A stretch of 64,000 nt of DNA from JAWXBK01 sp040878185 (GCA_040878185.1 JBBDMS010000001.1:110733-174732); one strand, 5' to 3'; shown: positions 16,824 through 24,004, counted from the first letter of the stretch. Translations and numbers: made by a program. The notes: generated by a model not told the origin, from the sequence alone.

Positions 16824-17720
16824 ATGATCCATTACTGTGTCGCGCGCGACCACCGATACACGATCGACCTGCTGAAGGGGCATGTCCGCGGCCAGCTTGA
16901 CGATACGGTGGTCGTCAATCTTTACGGCACGCCGGAACTGTTCCAGGTCGCGCCCGACCAAAATCGGCCGGTTTTCATTTTTACCGACCTCGACCGGTTG
17001 GCCGTACCCTCGGTGCTGGCGAAGAAGTGGCAGGCCTTTCAGGCGTCGACTCCGGCCGCCCTCTGTCTCAATCATCCGACCCGCACCCTCATCCGGTTCG
17101 AGCTGCTGAAATCGCTCTACCGCGCAAAGATCAACCGGTTCGACGTCCATGCCGCCGTCGATCTCGATCTGCCGATGCGCTTTCCGGTGTTCGTGCGCGC
17201 CCGCGGCGGCCACGAGGGCGCGCTTACCCGGTTGCTGAACAACAAGGCCGAGGTGGCGCATGCGATCGAACTGCTCCGCGAAAGCCGTTCGATGCAGGAG
17301 ATGATGATCGTCGAATATCGCGACACGGCCGATTCCGGCGGCATCTTTCGCAAATACAGCGCCTATCTGGTCGGCGATTCATTCTTTCCGCATCACATCC
17401 AGTTTTCCCGCGAATGGATGATCAAACGTTCGACCCTGGAGGACGAGCAGTATCTCAAGGAAGAACTCGACTATGTCCGCCTCGGCGATCCGTATGAATC
17501 CAGGCTACGCGCGGTCTTTGCGATGGCCGGCATCGGATATGGCCGGATCGATTACAGCATCGATGAATCGGGACCGCAGATATGGGAGATCAACACCAAT
17601 CCCATGATCGTCGGCGAAAATAACCCCACGGGCTATCGCCTGGAGGCGCGCGACCTTGTCGTGGCCAACATGGTGCAGGCTTTCCGACGACTCGCCGTCG
17701 CGCCGCCCGCGATCGGGTAA
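16824..17720 (+). CDS. ATP-grasp-fold protein of unknown substrate
   Basis: The 298-residue protein has features of an ATP-grasp ligase: FPVFVRARGGHEGALTRLLNN (ATP-binding central domain), MMIVEYRDT (hinge), GIGYGRIDYSIDESGPQIWEINTNPMIVG (metal-binding Asp243, Glu255, Asn257 in the usual D...ExNxNP arrangement). Such enzymes join a carboxylate to an amine or alcohol via acyl phosphate. The N-terminal domain (HYCVARDHRYTIDLLKGHV) is not one I can assign. It starts at ATG 16824, 92 nt after the SoxB-like gene, and is followed after 13 nt by a DegT-like gene, so those two are probably co-transcribed. It lies 1.2 kb before the putative RiPP precursor; ATP-grasp enzymes modify peptides in graspetides, but no evidence beyond proximity links them. 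Confidence 0.72.
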   Translation: MIHYCVARDHRYTIDLLKGHVRGQLDDTVVVNLYGTPELFQVAPDQNRPVFIFTDLDRLAVPSVLAKKWQAFQASTPAALCLNHPTRTLIRFELLKSLYRAKINRFDVHAAVDLDLPMRFPVFVRARGGHEGALTRLLNNKAEVAHAIELLRESRSMQEMMIVEYRDTADSGGIFRKYSAYLVGDSFFPHHIQFSREWMIKRSTLEDEQYLKEELDYVRLGDPYESRLRAVFAMAGIGYGRIDYSIDESGPQIWEINTNPMIVGENNPTGYRLEARDLVVANMVQAFRRLAVAPPAIG

Positions 17721-17733
17721 CGACAGCCGGCAT

Positions 17734-18804
17734 ATGGGCTTCAAACCGCGCTTCAGTAAGTCGCCCCCGCCGGTAGAGACCGCGACGCCGGCGCCCGCGA
17801 TTTCTGGAAGCGATCCGCTGGCGGGCCTGGGCCGTTACTCGCATGGGCGGACGGCGCTGCAATACGGTCTGGCCGCAGGGGGCTTGCGCGCGGGCGATCG
17901 CGTGCTGGTGCCGGACTTCGTTTGCGATGCGATGGTGCTGCCGCTCCAACAATTGCAACTCGTTCCTGTCTATTTTCCCGTGGAGTCCGATCTGCAGCCG
18001 CGTTGGTCGGCGCTTGATTCGTTGGCGTCAGACGACACCCGGGCGCTGGTGATGATTCACTATTTCGGTATTCCGCAGGCGGTCGACCGATATCGCGATT
18101 TCTGCCGCGGCCGAAATCTCATCCTGATCGAAGACAATGCGCACGGATTCGGCGGCCGGTTCGAAGGCGAGATGCTGGGCACACTCGGCGATATCGCCAT
18201 CAGTTCGCCCTGGAAGAATTTCGCGATCCGAAATGGCGGCCTGCTCTATGTCGCGGGTGCGAGCGACCGCGCGTTCGAATCGCTGTCGCAACAGCCGCGC
18301 CGTTTCTTTCCGAGCAGGCGCAAAATCCTGGGTCTTGTCGAAGCGGGCTGGCGAAAGCATTGCCGCTATTACGGCCACGGGCTTCAGACGATCCCGCCGA
18401 CCGCGCCGTTGCCGGCCTGGCGCATGAGCGAGGAGTCGGTCGCGTTCCTCCGCGGGCAGGATTTCGCAGCCGGCGCCACCCGCCGCCGCGACATCTACGA
18501 AACCTGGCAGCGATGGGCACTGCGCTCGGGGCTGGAGCCGGTTATCGAGCGACTGGCGGGCGCGGAAGCGCCGCTGCTGTTCCCGGCCTACTGCCGCGAT
18601 CCCGACTACCGGCACGCGCTGCTCGAATGGGCGTGGCGGCGGCGGATCGAGGCGTCGACCTGGCCGAAATTGCCGCCTGAGGTTTTGGCGGGCGCGGGGG
18701 CGGCGCAAGCCTACTGGGCGCGCATGATCTGTCTGCCGATCCATCAGGACATGCCGGCTGCGGACCTGGTCAATTATCTCGACTTGTGCGGGCCGGTGCC
18801 GTGA
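17734..18804 (+). CDS. DegT/DnrJ-type PLP-dependent aminotransferase-like protein
   Basis: The 356-residue protein has a fold-type-I PLP fold. SHGRTALQYGLAAGGLRAGDRVLVPDFVCDAM is the usual GR.AL...L gateway, IEDNAHGFGGRF carries Asp134 that would hold the pyridine nitrogen, and ISSPWKNFAIRNGGLL carries Lys161 as the likely Schiff-base lysine. DegT relatives aminate sugars or cyclitols, usually in surface-glycan or antibiotic clusters; none is seen here. The start is ATG 17734, 13 nt after the ATP-grasp gene. The sequence is shorter than many DegT proteins in the C-terminal domain. It could act with the ATP-grasp enzyme on a small molecule or peptide. Confidence 0.75.
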   Translation: MGFKPRFSKSPPPVETATPAPAISGSDPLAGLGRYSHGRTALQYGLAAGGLRAGDRVLVPDFVCDAMVLPLQQLQLVPVYFPVESDLQPRWSALDSLASDDTRALVMIHYFGIPQAVDRYRDFCRGRNLILIEDNAHGFGGRFEGEMLGTLGDIAISSPWKNFAIRNGGLLYVAGASDRAFESLSQQPRRFFPSRRKILGLVEAGWRKHCRYYGHGLQTIPPTAPLPAWRMSEESVAFLRGQDFAAGATRRRDIYETWQRWALRSGLEPVIERLAGAEAPLLFPAYCRDPDYRHALLEWAWRRRIEASTWPKLPPEVLAGAGAAQAYWARMICLPIHQDMPAADLVNYLDLCGPVP

Positions 18805-18885
18805 CTGGCCTCGGGGTGGGTGCCGGCCATCGTCGGGTTTGCTCCTCCGCCAAGGTCTGCTAACCCGCTCAATTGTTTGTAAAAC

Positions 18886-18913
18886 TTGACAGAAATCGCG
18901 GTCTCTCTAGACT
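18886..18913 (+). promoter_or_regulatory. Strong sigma-70-type promoter for the 49-codon peptide gene
   Basis: A perfect -35 TTGACA at 18886-18891 is followed after 16 nt by TAGACT (18908-18913), a -10 form that recurs upstream of other genes in this window. The predicted start of transcription is about 18920, leaving a ~19-nt leader with AGGGGG before the ATG at 18939. It is among the best promoter matches in the window. Confidence 0.7.
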
Positions 18914-18938
18914 GAGCCGATCTCAATAGGGGGCGAAC

Positions 18939-19088
18939 ATGCCGACTCTCAAGCTTGTTACGACGACCGAAGCGAAGAGCGTTGCCACGCTCGCGCAGGC
19001 GCTGCGCGACAGTGCGAATGCAGAGCGCGGCGAACGCGCGCCGTGGCGGCAGTTTCGTGCCGGCATGGCGATGTGCATCGGCGGTTGA
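18939..19088 (+). CDS. 49-residue peptide, candidate RiPP precursor
   Basis: An ATG preceded by AGGGGG at ideal spacing opens 49 codons ending in TGA at 19086-19088. The first ~30 residues (MPTLKLVTTTEAKSVATLAQ onward) are a soluble amphipathic helix-like leader. The last part, ERGERAPWRQFRAGMAMCIGG, is distinct: two aromatic residues, one Cys and a terminal Gly-Gly. It has its own consensus promoter, is followed by a GC hairpin, and is next to a HExxH protein of the type that hydroxylates RiPP precursors. That combination is how RiPP precursor genes look. I do not recognise the peptide itself; it could instead be an unrelated small protein. Confidence 0.6.
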   Translation: MPTLKLVTTTEAKSVATLAQALRDSANAERGERAPWRQFRAGMAMCIGG

Positions 19089-19093
19089 GCGAC

Positions 19094-19110
19094 GGCGGCC
19101 GTTGGCCGCC
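19094..19110 (+). terminator. GC hairpin after the peptide gene, possible attenuator
   Basis: A perfect 7-bp stem with a 3-nt loop (GGCGGCC GTT GGCCGCC) begins 6 nt after the stop of the peptide gene and is followed by TTCGATT. The T-tract is weak, so it is more likely a partial terminator or mRNA-end stabiliser that leaves peptide mRNA in excess over the downstream enzyme mRNA. Confidence 0.5.
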
Positions 19111-19160
19111 TTCGATTGACCGGCCGAAGCGGATGCCATTGCGCGTGCGATAAACGCGCC

Positions 19161-19178
19161 GTTCCCAGATCAGGGAAC
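19161..19178 (+). promoter_or_regulatory. Inverted repeat overlapping the ribosome-binding site of the HExxH gene
   Basis: GTTCCC (19161-19166) and GGGAAC (19173-19178) are perfect arms around a 6-nt spacer. The right arm contains the AGGGAA that is the likely ribosome-binding site for the TTG start at 19187. In RNA it could mask the site; in DNA it could be a protein operator, for instance for the TetR protein encoded downstream. Confidence 0.45.
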
Positions 19179-19186
19179 CTATAGCT

Positions 19187-20695
19187 TTGGTTACGAACCA
19201 CTCATCGAATTCTAGCGTGTCATCGCCCGGCAATCCGGGCGATGTCCGTTTCTACGTCTGGAAATCCGACGACATCTATCACCGACGCTATCAGCGCGGG
19301 CTTGATGCGGCTGCCGCTCTGGTGCATGTGCTCGACGAGACGCCGCTGCTGGGCGGCGATGAAGCCTCGTTTGTTGCGCTTTATCGGCAATGCATGGCGC
19401 TCGACCGCGATGCCGTCGCGGCGGTCTGGCTCGATCCGGCTGCCTTCGGCTGGTCGGTCTACGCCTATCACAGCGTTGGCGTCCTCGGTGCATTGCGCGC
19501 CGATCTCGCCGCCGGCAAGGAGCAGGTTCGCGCCGACCATGATTTCGTCGAAGGTGCGCTGACCGATCAGCTCGCCTTCTTTAAGGCGATCGCCGTCGGC
19601 ATGCATATCGTCGCCGGTGCCGATCTGACGTTACAGGCACCGCTCGCCGTTACGCCGCCTTTTGCGATCCCTGGGACCCGATATGTCATCAAGGGAACGG
19701 ACACGGTGCAACTCGCCGGCGTACACCAAAGTCGACCGCTTCTCTCCGGCGATGGCGCCGATCAGCCCTATCTCGTGGAGGCGCCGCTCGTTACGCGACA
19801 TGGCTGCCATTTCCAGCTCAATTCCTGGAGCGGGCAAATTCCGCATATCGATTGCGACGAGGTCGCGATTGCAGCGCGGATTCCCGCCACCATCGACGCG
19901 GCACATTTCGCGGCCATCGATCAGGCGATCGACTGGATGCAGCGTTACGCGCCGGACATGTTCGAGGGATTCCGCAAATGGACGCGCTGTCTGGCCGTCA
20001 AGGAGCCGAAGGGGGACGGCACCGGCGGCGGCGTCGGCAGCGGCTCGTTCACCTTTCTGCCCGGCCTCATTCATCTGAAGCTGGTATCGAACCCGCTCTG
20101 GCTCGCCGAGTCCTTCGTTCACGAGAGCATGCACAATCGGCTGTTCTTCCTCGACGAAGACACGCATATCCTGCGCGAGATACCGGGCCCGGCGATCAAC
20201 TATTCGCCCTGGCGGCCCGATCGGCGACCGCCGCACGGAATCCTGCATGCGATCGCCGTATTCATTCCGGTCACCCGGTTCATGTTCGACATCTGGCGCG
20301 ATGGCGTGTTGCAGGGCGAGGACGAAGCCTATGCGCTCGATTTCGTCGTCCGCCAGCGCTACCGCATCCGGATGGCGGTCGAGGTGCTGGAAACGGTCGG
20401 CGAGTTCACCGAGCCCGGCCGCGTCCTGTTCGATGAAATCAAACGTGCAGCCGAAGAGCTCGACCGCGACATTCTGCAGGCGGATCTGCCGCGGCATCGC
20501 GCAGCGCTGCAACTCGACAAGCCGACATCGCGTTTCGTGCCGACCTGCAGCGAACGCACCGGCGCGCCGATGACCAGCATCGAGGCGCTGCTCGAACATA
20601 TCCAGCTTTACGATGTTGCCGGACAGGCGGCCGACTGGGGCCCGGTTTTCGAGCGGATGCTCGCGCCGGAAACGCCGGTCGCCGCGCCGCATTGA
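19187..20695 (+). CDS. HExxH-motif protein, probable alpha-ketoglutarate-HExxH-type peptide beta-hydroxylase
   Basis: The 502-residue protein carries SFVHESMHNRLFF (HExxH, His312-Glu313-His316). It is followed by INYSPWRPDRRPPHGILHA (residues ~338-355), the tryptophan/Arg-Pro-rich block that characterises the putative peptide-modification proteins of the mod_HExxH family; His350 or His354 may be the third metal ligand. Members sit in RiPP clusters, and some were shown to hydroxylate beta-carbons using iron and 2-oxoglutarate. There is no signal peptide or membrane span. The start is uncertain: TTG 19187 has AGGGAA upstream, while GTG 19217 is an alternative. It lies 98 nt downstream of the peptide gene. 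A plain metallopeptidase is the alternative reading but does not explain the Trp/Arg-Pro block. Confidence 0.78.
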   Translation: MVTNHSSNSSVSSPGNPGDVRFYVWKSDDIYHRRYQRGLDAAAALVHVLDETPLLGGDEASFVALYRQCMALDRDAVAAVWLDPAAFGWSVYAYHSVGVLGALRADLAAGKEQVRADHDFVEGALTDQLAFFKAIAVGMHIVAGADLTLQAPLAVTPPFAIPGTRYVIKGTDTVQLAGVHQSRPLLSGDGADQPYLVEAPLVTRHGCHFQLNSWSGQIPHIDCDEVAIAARIPATIDAAHFAAIDQAIDWMQRYAPDMFEGFRKWTRCLAVKEPKGDGTGGGVGSGSFTFLPGLIHLKLVSNPLWLAESFVHESMHNRLFFLDEDTHILREIPGPAINYSPWRPDRRPPHGILHAIAVFIPVTRFMFDIWRDGVLQGEDEAYALDFVVRQRYRIRMAVEVLETVGEFTEPGRVLFDEIKRAAEELDRDILQADLPRHRAALQLDKPTSRFVPTCSERTGAPMTSIEALLEHIQLYDVAGQAADWGPVFERMLAPETPVAAPH

Positions 20696-20758
20696 TCCGC
20701 AGCAAACACGCCTACGAAAATCTCGGTCGGTAGCCGCCATAGCCGCGGCGGCCCGCTT

Positions 20759-20779
20759 CATGTAAGACCTCTTCACATG
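20759..20779 (+). promoter_or_regulatory. Palindromic operator candidate over the tetR start codon
   Basis: CATGT (20759-20763) and ACATG (20775-20779) form outer arms, with AAGA and TCTT inside. The right arm includes the ATG at 20777. Palindromes at this position are typical autoregulatory operators of TetR-family repressors. Confidence 0.35.
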
Positions 20780-21463
20780 GGCTGGCGCGACAAGGACCGG
20801 GGCAAGGGCGGCGGATCCAACGAGGATGGCGCCGGGCGGCGCGGCTATCACCACGGAAATCTGCGCGAGGCACTGATCCAGGCGGCGCTCGACCTGATCG
20901 GGGAGAAGGGCGCGGCCGGCTTCACCTTCGCCGAGGCGGCGCGGTCGGCCGGTGTCAGCCCCGCCGCGCCCTACCGGCATTTCCGCGATCGCGATGCCCT
21001 GATGGCCGACGTCGCGCGGCAGGGCTTTGAACGCTTCCACGCTTTTCTCAAGAACGCCTGGAACGACGGTCGGCCCGACACGCTCACCGCCTTCAACAAT
21101 CTCGGCAAGGCTTTCCTCGCCTTCGCGCGCACGGAGCCCGCTTACTACTCAGCGATGTTCGAGGCGGCCATTCCGCCCGATACCAACGCCGAACTGCGTG
21201 ACGCGGGCGACCAGGCTTTCGCGATATTGCGCACCGCATCGGAGGCTCTGTGCGAGCTGCTTCCGAAAGTGGGACGGCCACCGGCGTCTATGGTGGCATT
21301 GCACATCTGGTCGCTGGCGCATGGCATTGCGTCCTTATTCGGTCGCGGCGATGCGGCGCGGCGCAAATTGCCGATGGCGCCGGAGGAGCTGCTCGAGGCG
21401 GCGGTGCTGATCTACCTGCAGGGGCTCGGGCTTGGCACCGACCAGACGGTCGGGCGCCGCTGA
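20777..21463 (+). CDS. TetR-family transcriptional regulator
   Basis: The 228-residue regulator has a glycine-rich N-terminal tail (residues 1-22), then a TetR helix-turn-helix (REALIQAALDLIGEKGAAGFTFAEAARSAGVSPAAPYRHFRDRDALMADVA, ~29-78) and a ligand domain of the WHG type (MVALHIWSLAHGIASLF). It follows the HExxH gene by 81 nt on the same strand and is followed by the cupin gene, so it may control either. Its last ~34 codons exist a second time as a degraded copy at 22165-22269. Ligand unknown. Confidence 0.88.
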   Translation: MGWRDKDRGKGGGSNEDGAGRRGYHHGNLREALIQAALDLIGEKGAAGFTFAEAARSAGVSPAAPYRHFRDRDALMADVARQGFERFHAFLKNAWNDGRPDTLTAFNNLGKAFLAFARTEPAYYSAMFEAAIPPDTNAELRDAGDQAFAILRTASEALCELLPKVGRPPASMVALHIWSLAHGIASLFGRGDAARRKLPMAPEELLEAAVLIYLQGLGLGTDQTVGRR

Positions 21464-21516
21464 AACGCGACGCAAGAACAGGAATGACCGGCGACGTCGA
21501 GATTCTTTAGACTGGA

Positions 21517-22110
21517 ATGACGATGAGAGATCCAAGGATTGAAACGCTGATCGGAGCGTTAGACCGGGCCCTCTTCGAGAGATTGGAACCGGATACCGAC
21601 GCGTGGCCGGTCGCGCGTGGCATATTCGATGCGCTTCGGGATCCGAGACCAGTCAATCCGACGTCGGACATCAAGGCGCTTCCGGCGCCCGAAATCCTGG
21701 CGACGGCTCTCGATATGTCGCGGAAGGGCACGGGCGATCTGTCGCTTATTGCGACGACGGTTGCGGAACTGGCTTCGGATCTGAACTGGTGGAGCCGGAT
21801 GGGCTCCGGCAACGATCCGTCGACGTTCACCGATGCTCATGCCTTCATCGTCGGACCGGGCGGACTCGAAGATCGGGATGACGCGGAAATCGGCGTCAGT
21901 CTGCTGGCACCGAACGTCCGATATCCGGACCATCACCATCCGCCGCCGGAAGTGTACTTGGCCATGACGCCGGGAGCCTGGCGCAAGAACCACGGTCCCT
22001 GGACCGAACCGGGGATCGGCGGAACGATTTTCAACGAACCGAATGTCGTTCACGCCATGAAGTCGGACTCCGCGCCGTTGTTCGCGTTCTGGTGTTTGCT
22101 GTTGAAGTAG
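21517..22110 (+). CDS. DMSP-lyase-like cupin protein
   Basis: The 197-residue protein has an N-terminal helical part and a C-terminal cupin barrel. The metal site is VRYPDHHHPPPEVYLAMTPGAW (His139, His141, Glu145, Tyr147) plus NVVHAM (His179). This H-x-H-x3-E-x-Y ... H arrangement is that of the dimethylsulfoniopropionate lyase family (DddQ/DddL/DddW/DddK relatives), which cleave DMSP to dimethyl sulfide and acrylate. No dddA/dddC or acrylate-handling genes are adjacent, so the substrate is a guess. A TAGACT box (21508-21513) almost touches the ATG, hinting at a very short or leaderless message. The gene is bracketed by the intact tetR 3' end and a remnant of a second copy. Confidence 0.65.
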   Translation: MTMRDPRIETLIGALDRALFERLEPDTDAWPVARGIFDALRDPRPVNPTSDIKALPAPEILATALDMSRKGTGDLSLIATTVAELASDLNWWSRMGSGNDPSTFTDAHAFIVGPGGLEDRDDAEIGVSLLAPNVRYPDHHHPPPEVYLAMTPGAWRKNHGPWTEPGIGGTIFNEPNVVHAMKSDSAPLFAFWCLLLK

Positions 22111-22164
22111 TGCGCTGAGTGCGGTCTCGGGCCCTGTTCTTGTCCGTGCCGACCTCATCACTGA

Positions 22165-22269
22165 CGGCGCAAGCTGCCGATGGCGCATGCAATGCTGCCT
22201 CGAGGCGGCGCGCCGATCGACCGGCAGGGATTGGGCCTCGGCACCGACCAAACGGCAGGGCGGCGTTAA
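22165..22269 (+). pseudogene. Remnant of a duplicated tetR 3' end
   Basis: Reading + from 22165 gives RRKLPMA, then ~15 diverged residues, then QGLGLGTDQTAGRR and a TAA stop. The intact TetR protein (20777-21463) ends RRKLPMA ... LQGLGLGTDQTVGRR and stop with the same spacing. No start codon or helix-turn-helix remains upstream. It is therefore the degraded tail of a second tetR copy, left when sequence containing the cupin gene was duplicated, inserted or partly deleted. It produces nothing functional. Confidence 0.8.
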
Positions 22270-22360
22270 AAGCGCGGGGCGGAAACGCTGTTTTGCTGGC
22301 GCGTCTTGATTCTCCCGTGCCGCCGATCGATCTATTCGACGATTTATTCGGCCACCGCGC

Positions 22361-22389
22361 TTGACAGGCGCCGGCACTTCCCTTAGCTA
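22361..22389 (+). promoter_or_regulatory. Promoter of the DUF2852 gene
   Basis: TTGACA at 22361-22366, a 17-nt spacer and TAGCTA at 22384-22389 give a good sigma-70-type promoter, with predicted transcription start near 22396. The start region holds an imperfect palindrome (AATGT at 22394-22398, ACATT at 22404-22408) that could be an operator. Confidence 0.55.
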
Positions 22390-22424
22390 TGTAAATGTCA
22401 TTAACATTCACATGGACGCGGATC

Positions 22425-22841
22425 ATGGCGGACATCACAGCAAAGATCGACGACCTCGGAAAACCGGCCTGGATCGGCGTGACACTGGTGGCCTTCATCC
22501 TGTTCTGGCCCGCCGGTCTGGCAGTACTGGCTTACCTCATCTGGAGCGGACGCATGGGAAACTGGAAGCATTTTGGCCTTAGCGGCTTTGGTAACAGCGA
22601 CATGGGCAAGGCGCGCGGTCGCTGGTACGGCGCCTGCAATGGTGGCCGTTCGGAAACGAGCGGCAACGCCGCCTTTGACGAGTATCGCGAAGAAACGCTG
22701 CGCCGCCTCGAAGAGGAGCAGAAGGATTTCCGCTCGTTCCTCGACCGGCTGCGCCAGGCGAAGGACAAGGCGGAGTTCGACCAGTTCATGGCCGACCGCA
22801 CGGGCCGCAATTCGGGCTCGCAGGGATCCGCGCAGGCCTGA
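22425..22841 (+). CDS. DUF2852 family membrane-associated protein
   Basis: The 138-residue alphaproteobacterial protein has one strong hydrophobic segment near the N-terminus (AWIGVTLVAFILFWPAGLAVLAYLIWSGRMGNW). It is followed by a Gly/Ser linker and a charged helical tail (FDEYREETLRRLEEEQKDFRSFLDRLRQAKDKAEFDQFM), the recognisable DUF2852 signature. It is probably anchored in the inner membrane with the helical tail in the cytoplasm. I chose ATG 22425 (MADITAKID); an upstream in-frame ATG at 22395 coincides with the predicted transcription start. It ends before a strong terminator. Function is unknown. Confidence 0.85.
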   Translation: MADITAKIDDLGKPAWIGVTLVAFILFWPAGLAVLAYLIWSGRMGNWKHFGLSGFGNSDMGKARGRWYGACNGGRSETSGNAAFDEYREETLRRLEEEQKDFRSFLDRLRQAKDKAEFDQFMADRTGRNSGSQGSAQA

Positions 22842-22886
22842 AACATCGGCGGGGTCATGCGGCGACCATCGCCTCGTTAAAGATCG

Positions 22887-22920
22887 AAGCGCCGGCTCTT
22901 ACAAGCCGGCGCTTTTCTTT
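22887..22920 (+). terminator. Intrinsic terminator after the DUF2852 gene
   Basis: An 11-bp perfect stem (22887-22897 with 22904-22914), six-nt loop CTTACA and a trailing TTCTTT. One of the clearest rho-independent terminators in the window. Confidence 0.9.
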
Positions 22921-23030
22921 GCGACCTGTGTACGCCGCCGCCGTCGGGCCGACGACGCCGGCATGAACCGCGGCGATGCAGACTGTTCCCCACTTTTTGT
23001 CGGGCTTGGCCACCCTAAGGCGCCGTGCGA

Positions 23031-23216
23031 TCACGCTTCCCTGTCGGGATCGATCGATTCCAGCAGCACATGGCGCGCATCGATCAGCAGCTTGCCCGCA
23101 TGCTCGAAATTGACCGTGACGCGGGCGCCGACAACCGACTGGATCTGGCCGCGACCCCAGTCGGGCCGCTGCGGATGGCGGACCCAGCCGCCGGGAACCA
23201 GTTCCAGCCCTGTCAC
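23031..23216 (-). CDS. DUF3553 domain protein
   Basis: This 61-residue protein is almost entirely one DUF3553 domain: LELVPGGWVRHPQRPDWGRG, then QIQSVVGARVTVNFEHAGKL and an L-rich end. This small SH3-like beta-barrel resembles the RNA-polymerase-binding modules of CarD/UvrD-type proteins, and free-standing copies are common in alphaproteobacteria. The start is GTG (complement of 23214-23216) with GGCGGG eight nt upstream. It is isolated between the DUF2852 terminator and the dksA promoter region. Function is unknown. Confidence 0.82.
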   Translation of the reverse strand: MTGLELVPGGWVRHPQRPDWGRGQIQSVVGARVTVNFEHAGKLLIDARHVLLESIDPDREA

Positions 23217-23487
23217 GTTGTTGCCCGCCGGAAAATCATCGCGCTACCGGACCCGATCGTATCGGCAAACCGGTTCGGCCAGAAGCAGTCGCCGCTAGCC
23301 CCCGAAATTTGCCGATTCGGGTATGCCGGGGTCGACCCCCGACGGTCTGGAAGCGTGCGGATCCGATACCAGGCGGGCCGGCCGCGCTCCCCGATCGTAC
23401 AGGCGGGACTCGGCTCGCGCCGCCCACTCGCAATATTGTCAAGGAAATTCATGTAGATGGCTGGAATCGGGTGCGCGAGGGGGAGGC
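23217..23487. other. Intergenic region between DUF3553 and dksA
   Basis: No convincing gene. It includes a perfect 12-bp palindrome GGGGTCGACCCC (23329-23340), of unknown role, and must contain the minus-strand promoter of the DUF3553 gene. Confidence 0.4.
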
Positions 23488-23515
23488 TTGCAGCGCAAAG
23501 CGATTTCCCTATACT
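23488..23515 (+). promoter_or_regulatory. Promoter of the dksA-like gene
   Basis: TTGCAG (23488-23493), 16-nt spacer, TATACT (23510-23515). Predicted start about 23522, giving a ~20-nt leader with AAGGGGA as ribosome-binding site. Confidence 0.6.
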
Positions 23516-23542
23516 CGCGCCGCCTTTCCAAGGGGACTTCGA

Positions 23543-24004
23543 ATGGATCTCGGTACCGTCAAGGACAAGCGCAGAACCCATAACGACATGCGGCCGTTGC
23601 TGCCCCCCGATTATCGTCCGCAGGACGATGAGCCCTTCATGAATCCCATGCAGCGGGAGTATTTCCGCCAGAAGCTTCTGGCATGGCGGGAAGAGCTGGT
23701 GCGCGAATCATCGGAAACCCTGCAGCATCTCCAGGAAGAGAGCCTGGCCGAGCCGGACATCACCGACCGCGCCTCGCTCGAGACCGATCGCTCGCTCGAA
23801 CTGCGCACCCGCGATCGCGAGCGCAAGCTGATCTCGAAGATCGATTCGGCGCTCGAGCGAATCGAGGACGGCTCCTATGGCTTCTGCGAGGAGACCAGCG
23901 AGCCGATCAGCCTGAAGCGGCTGGAGGCACGCCCGATCGCGACACTCAGCCTCGAAGCGCAGGAGCGCCACGAGCGGCTCGAACGGACCCGTCGCGACGA
24001 CTGA
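23543..24004 (+). CDS. dksA: DksA-family RNA polymerase-binding regulator (Cys-poor zinc-finger type)
   Basis: The 153-residue DksA homologue binds the secondary channel of RNA polymerase and, with ppGpp, resets transcription in starvation. A coiled-coil (residues ~40-105; YFRQKLLAWREELVRESSETLQHL) with the tip acidic residues (DITDRASLETDRS) precedes a C-terminal globular part (GSYGFCEETSEPISLKRLEARPIATLSLEAQERHE). In E. coli that part has four zinc cysteines; here only the first remains, as in many alphaproteobacterial homologues, so zinc binding is probably lost. ATG 23543 follows AAGGGGA at good spacing. It has its own promoter and precedes recA. Confidence 0.9.
   Translation: MDLGTVKDKRRTHNDMRPLLPPDYRPQDDEPFMNPMQREYFRQKLLAWREELVRESSETLQHLQEESLAEPDITDRASLETDRSLELRTRDRERKLISKIDSALERIEDGSYGFCEETSEPISLKRLEARPIATLSLEAQERHERLERTRRDD

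Noticed and set aside
18939..19088. Peptide as a bacteriocin with double-glycine leader
   Set aside because: The Gly-Gly is at the very C-terminus, not between leader and core, and no ABC peptidase-exporter is nearby.
18958..19233. 91-codon minus-strand frame across the peptide gene and start of the HExxH gene
   Set aside because: No ribosome-binding site or family resemblance, and it would overlap two better supported plus-strand genes. Its C-terminal half is Arg/Ala/Ser-rich like other shadows.
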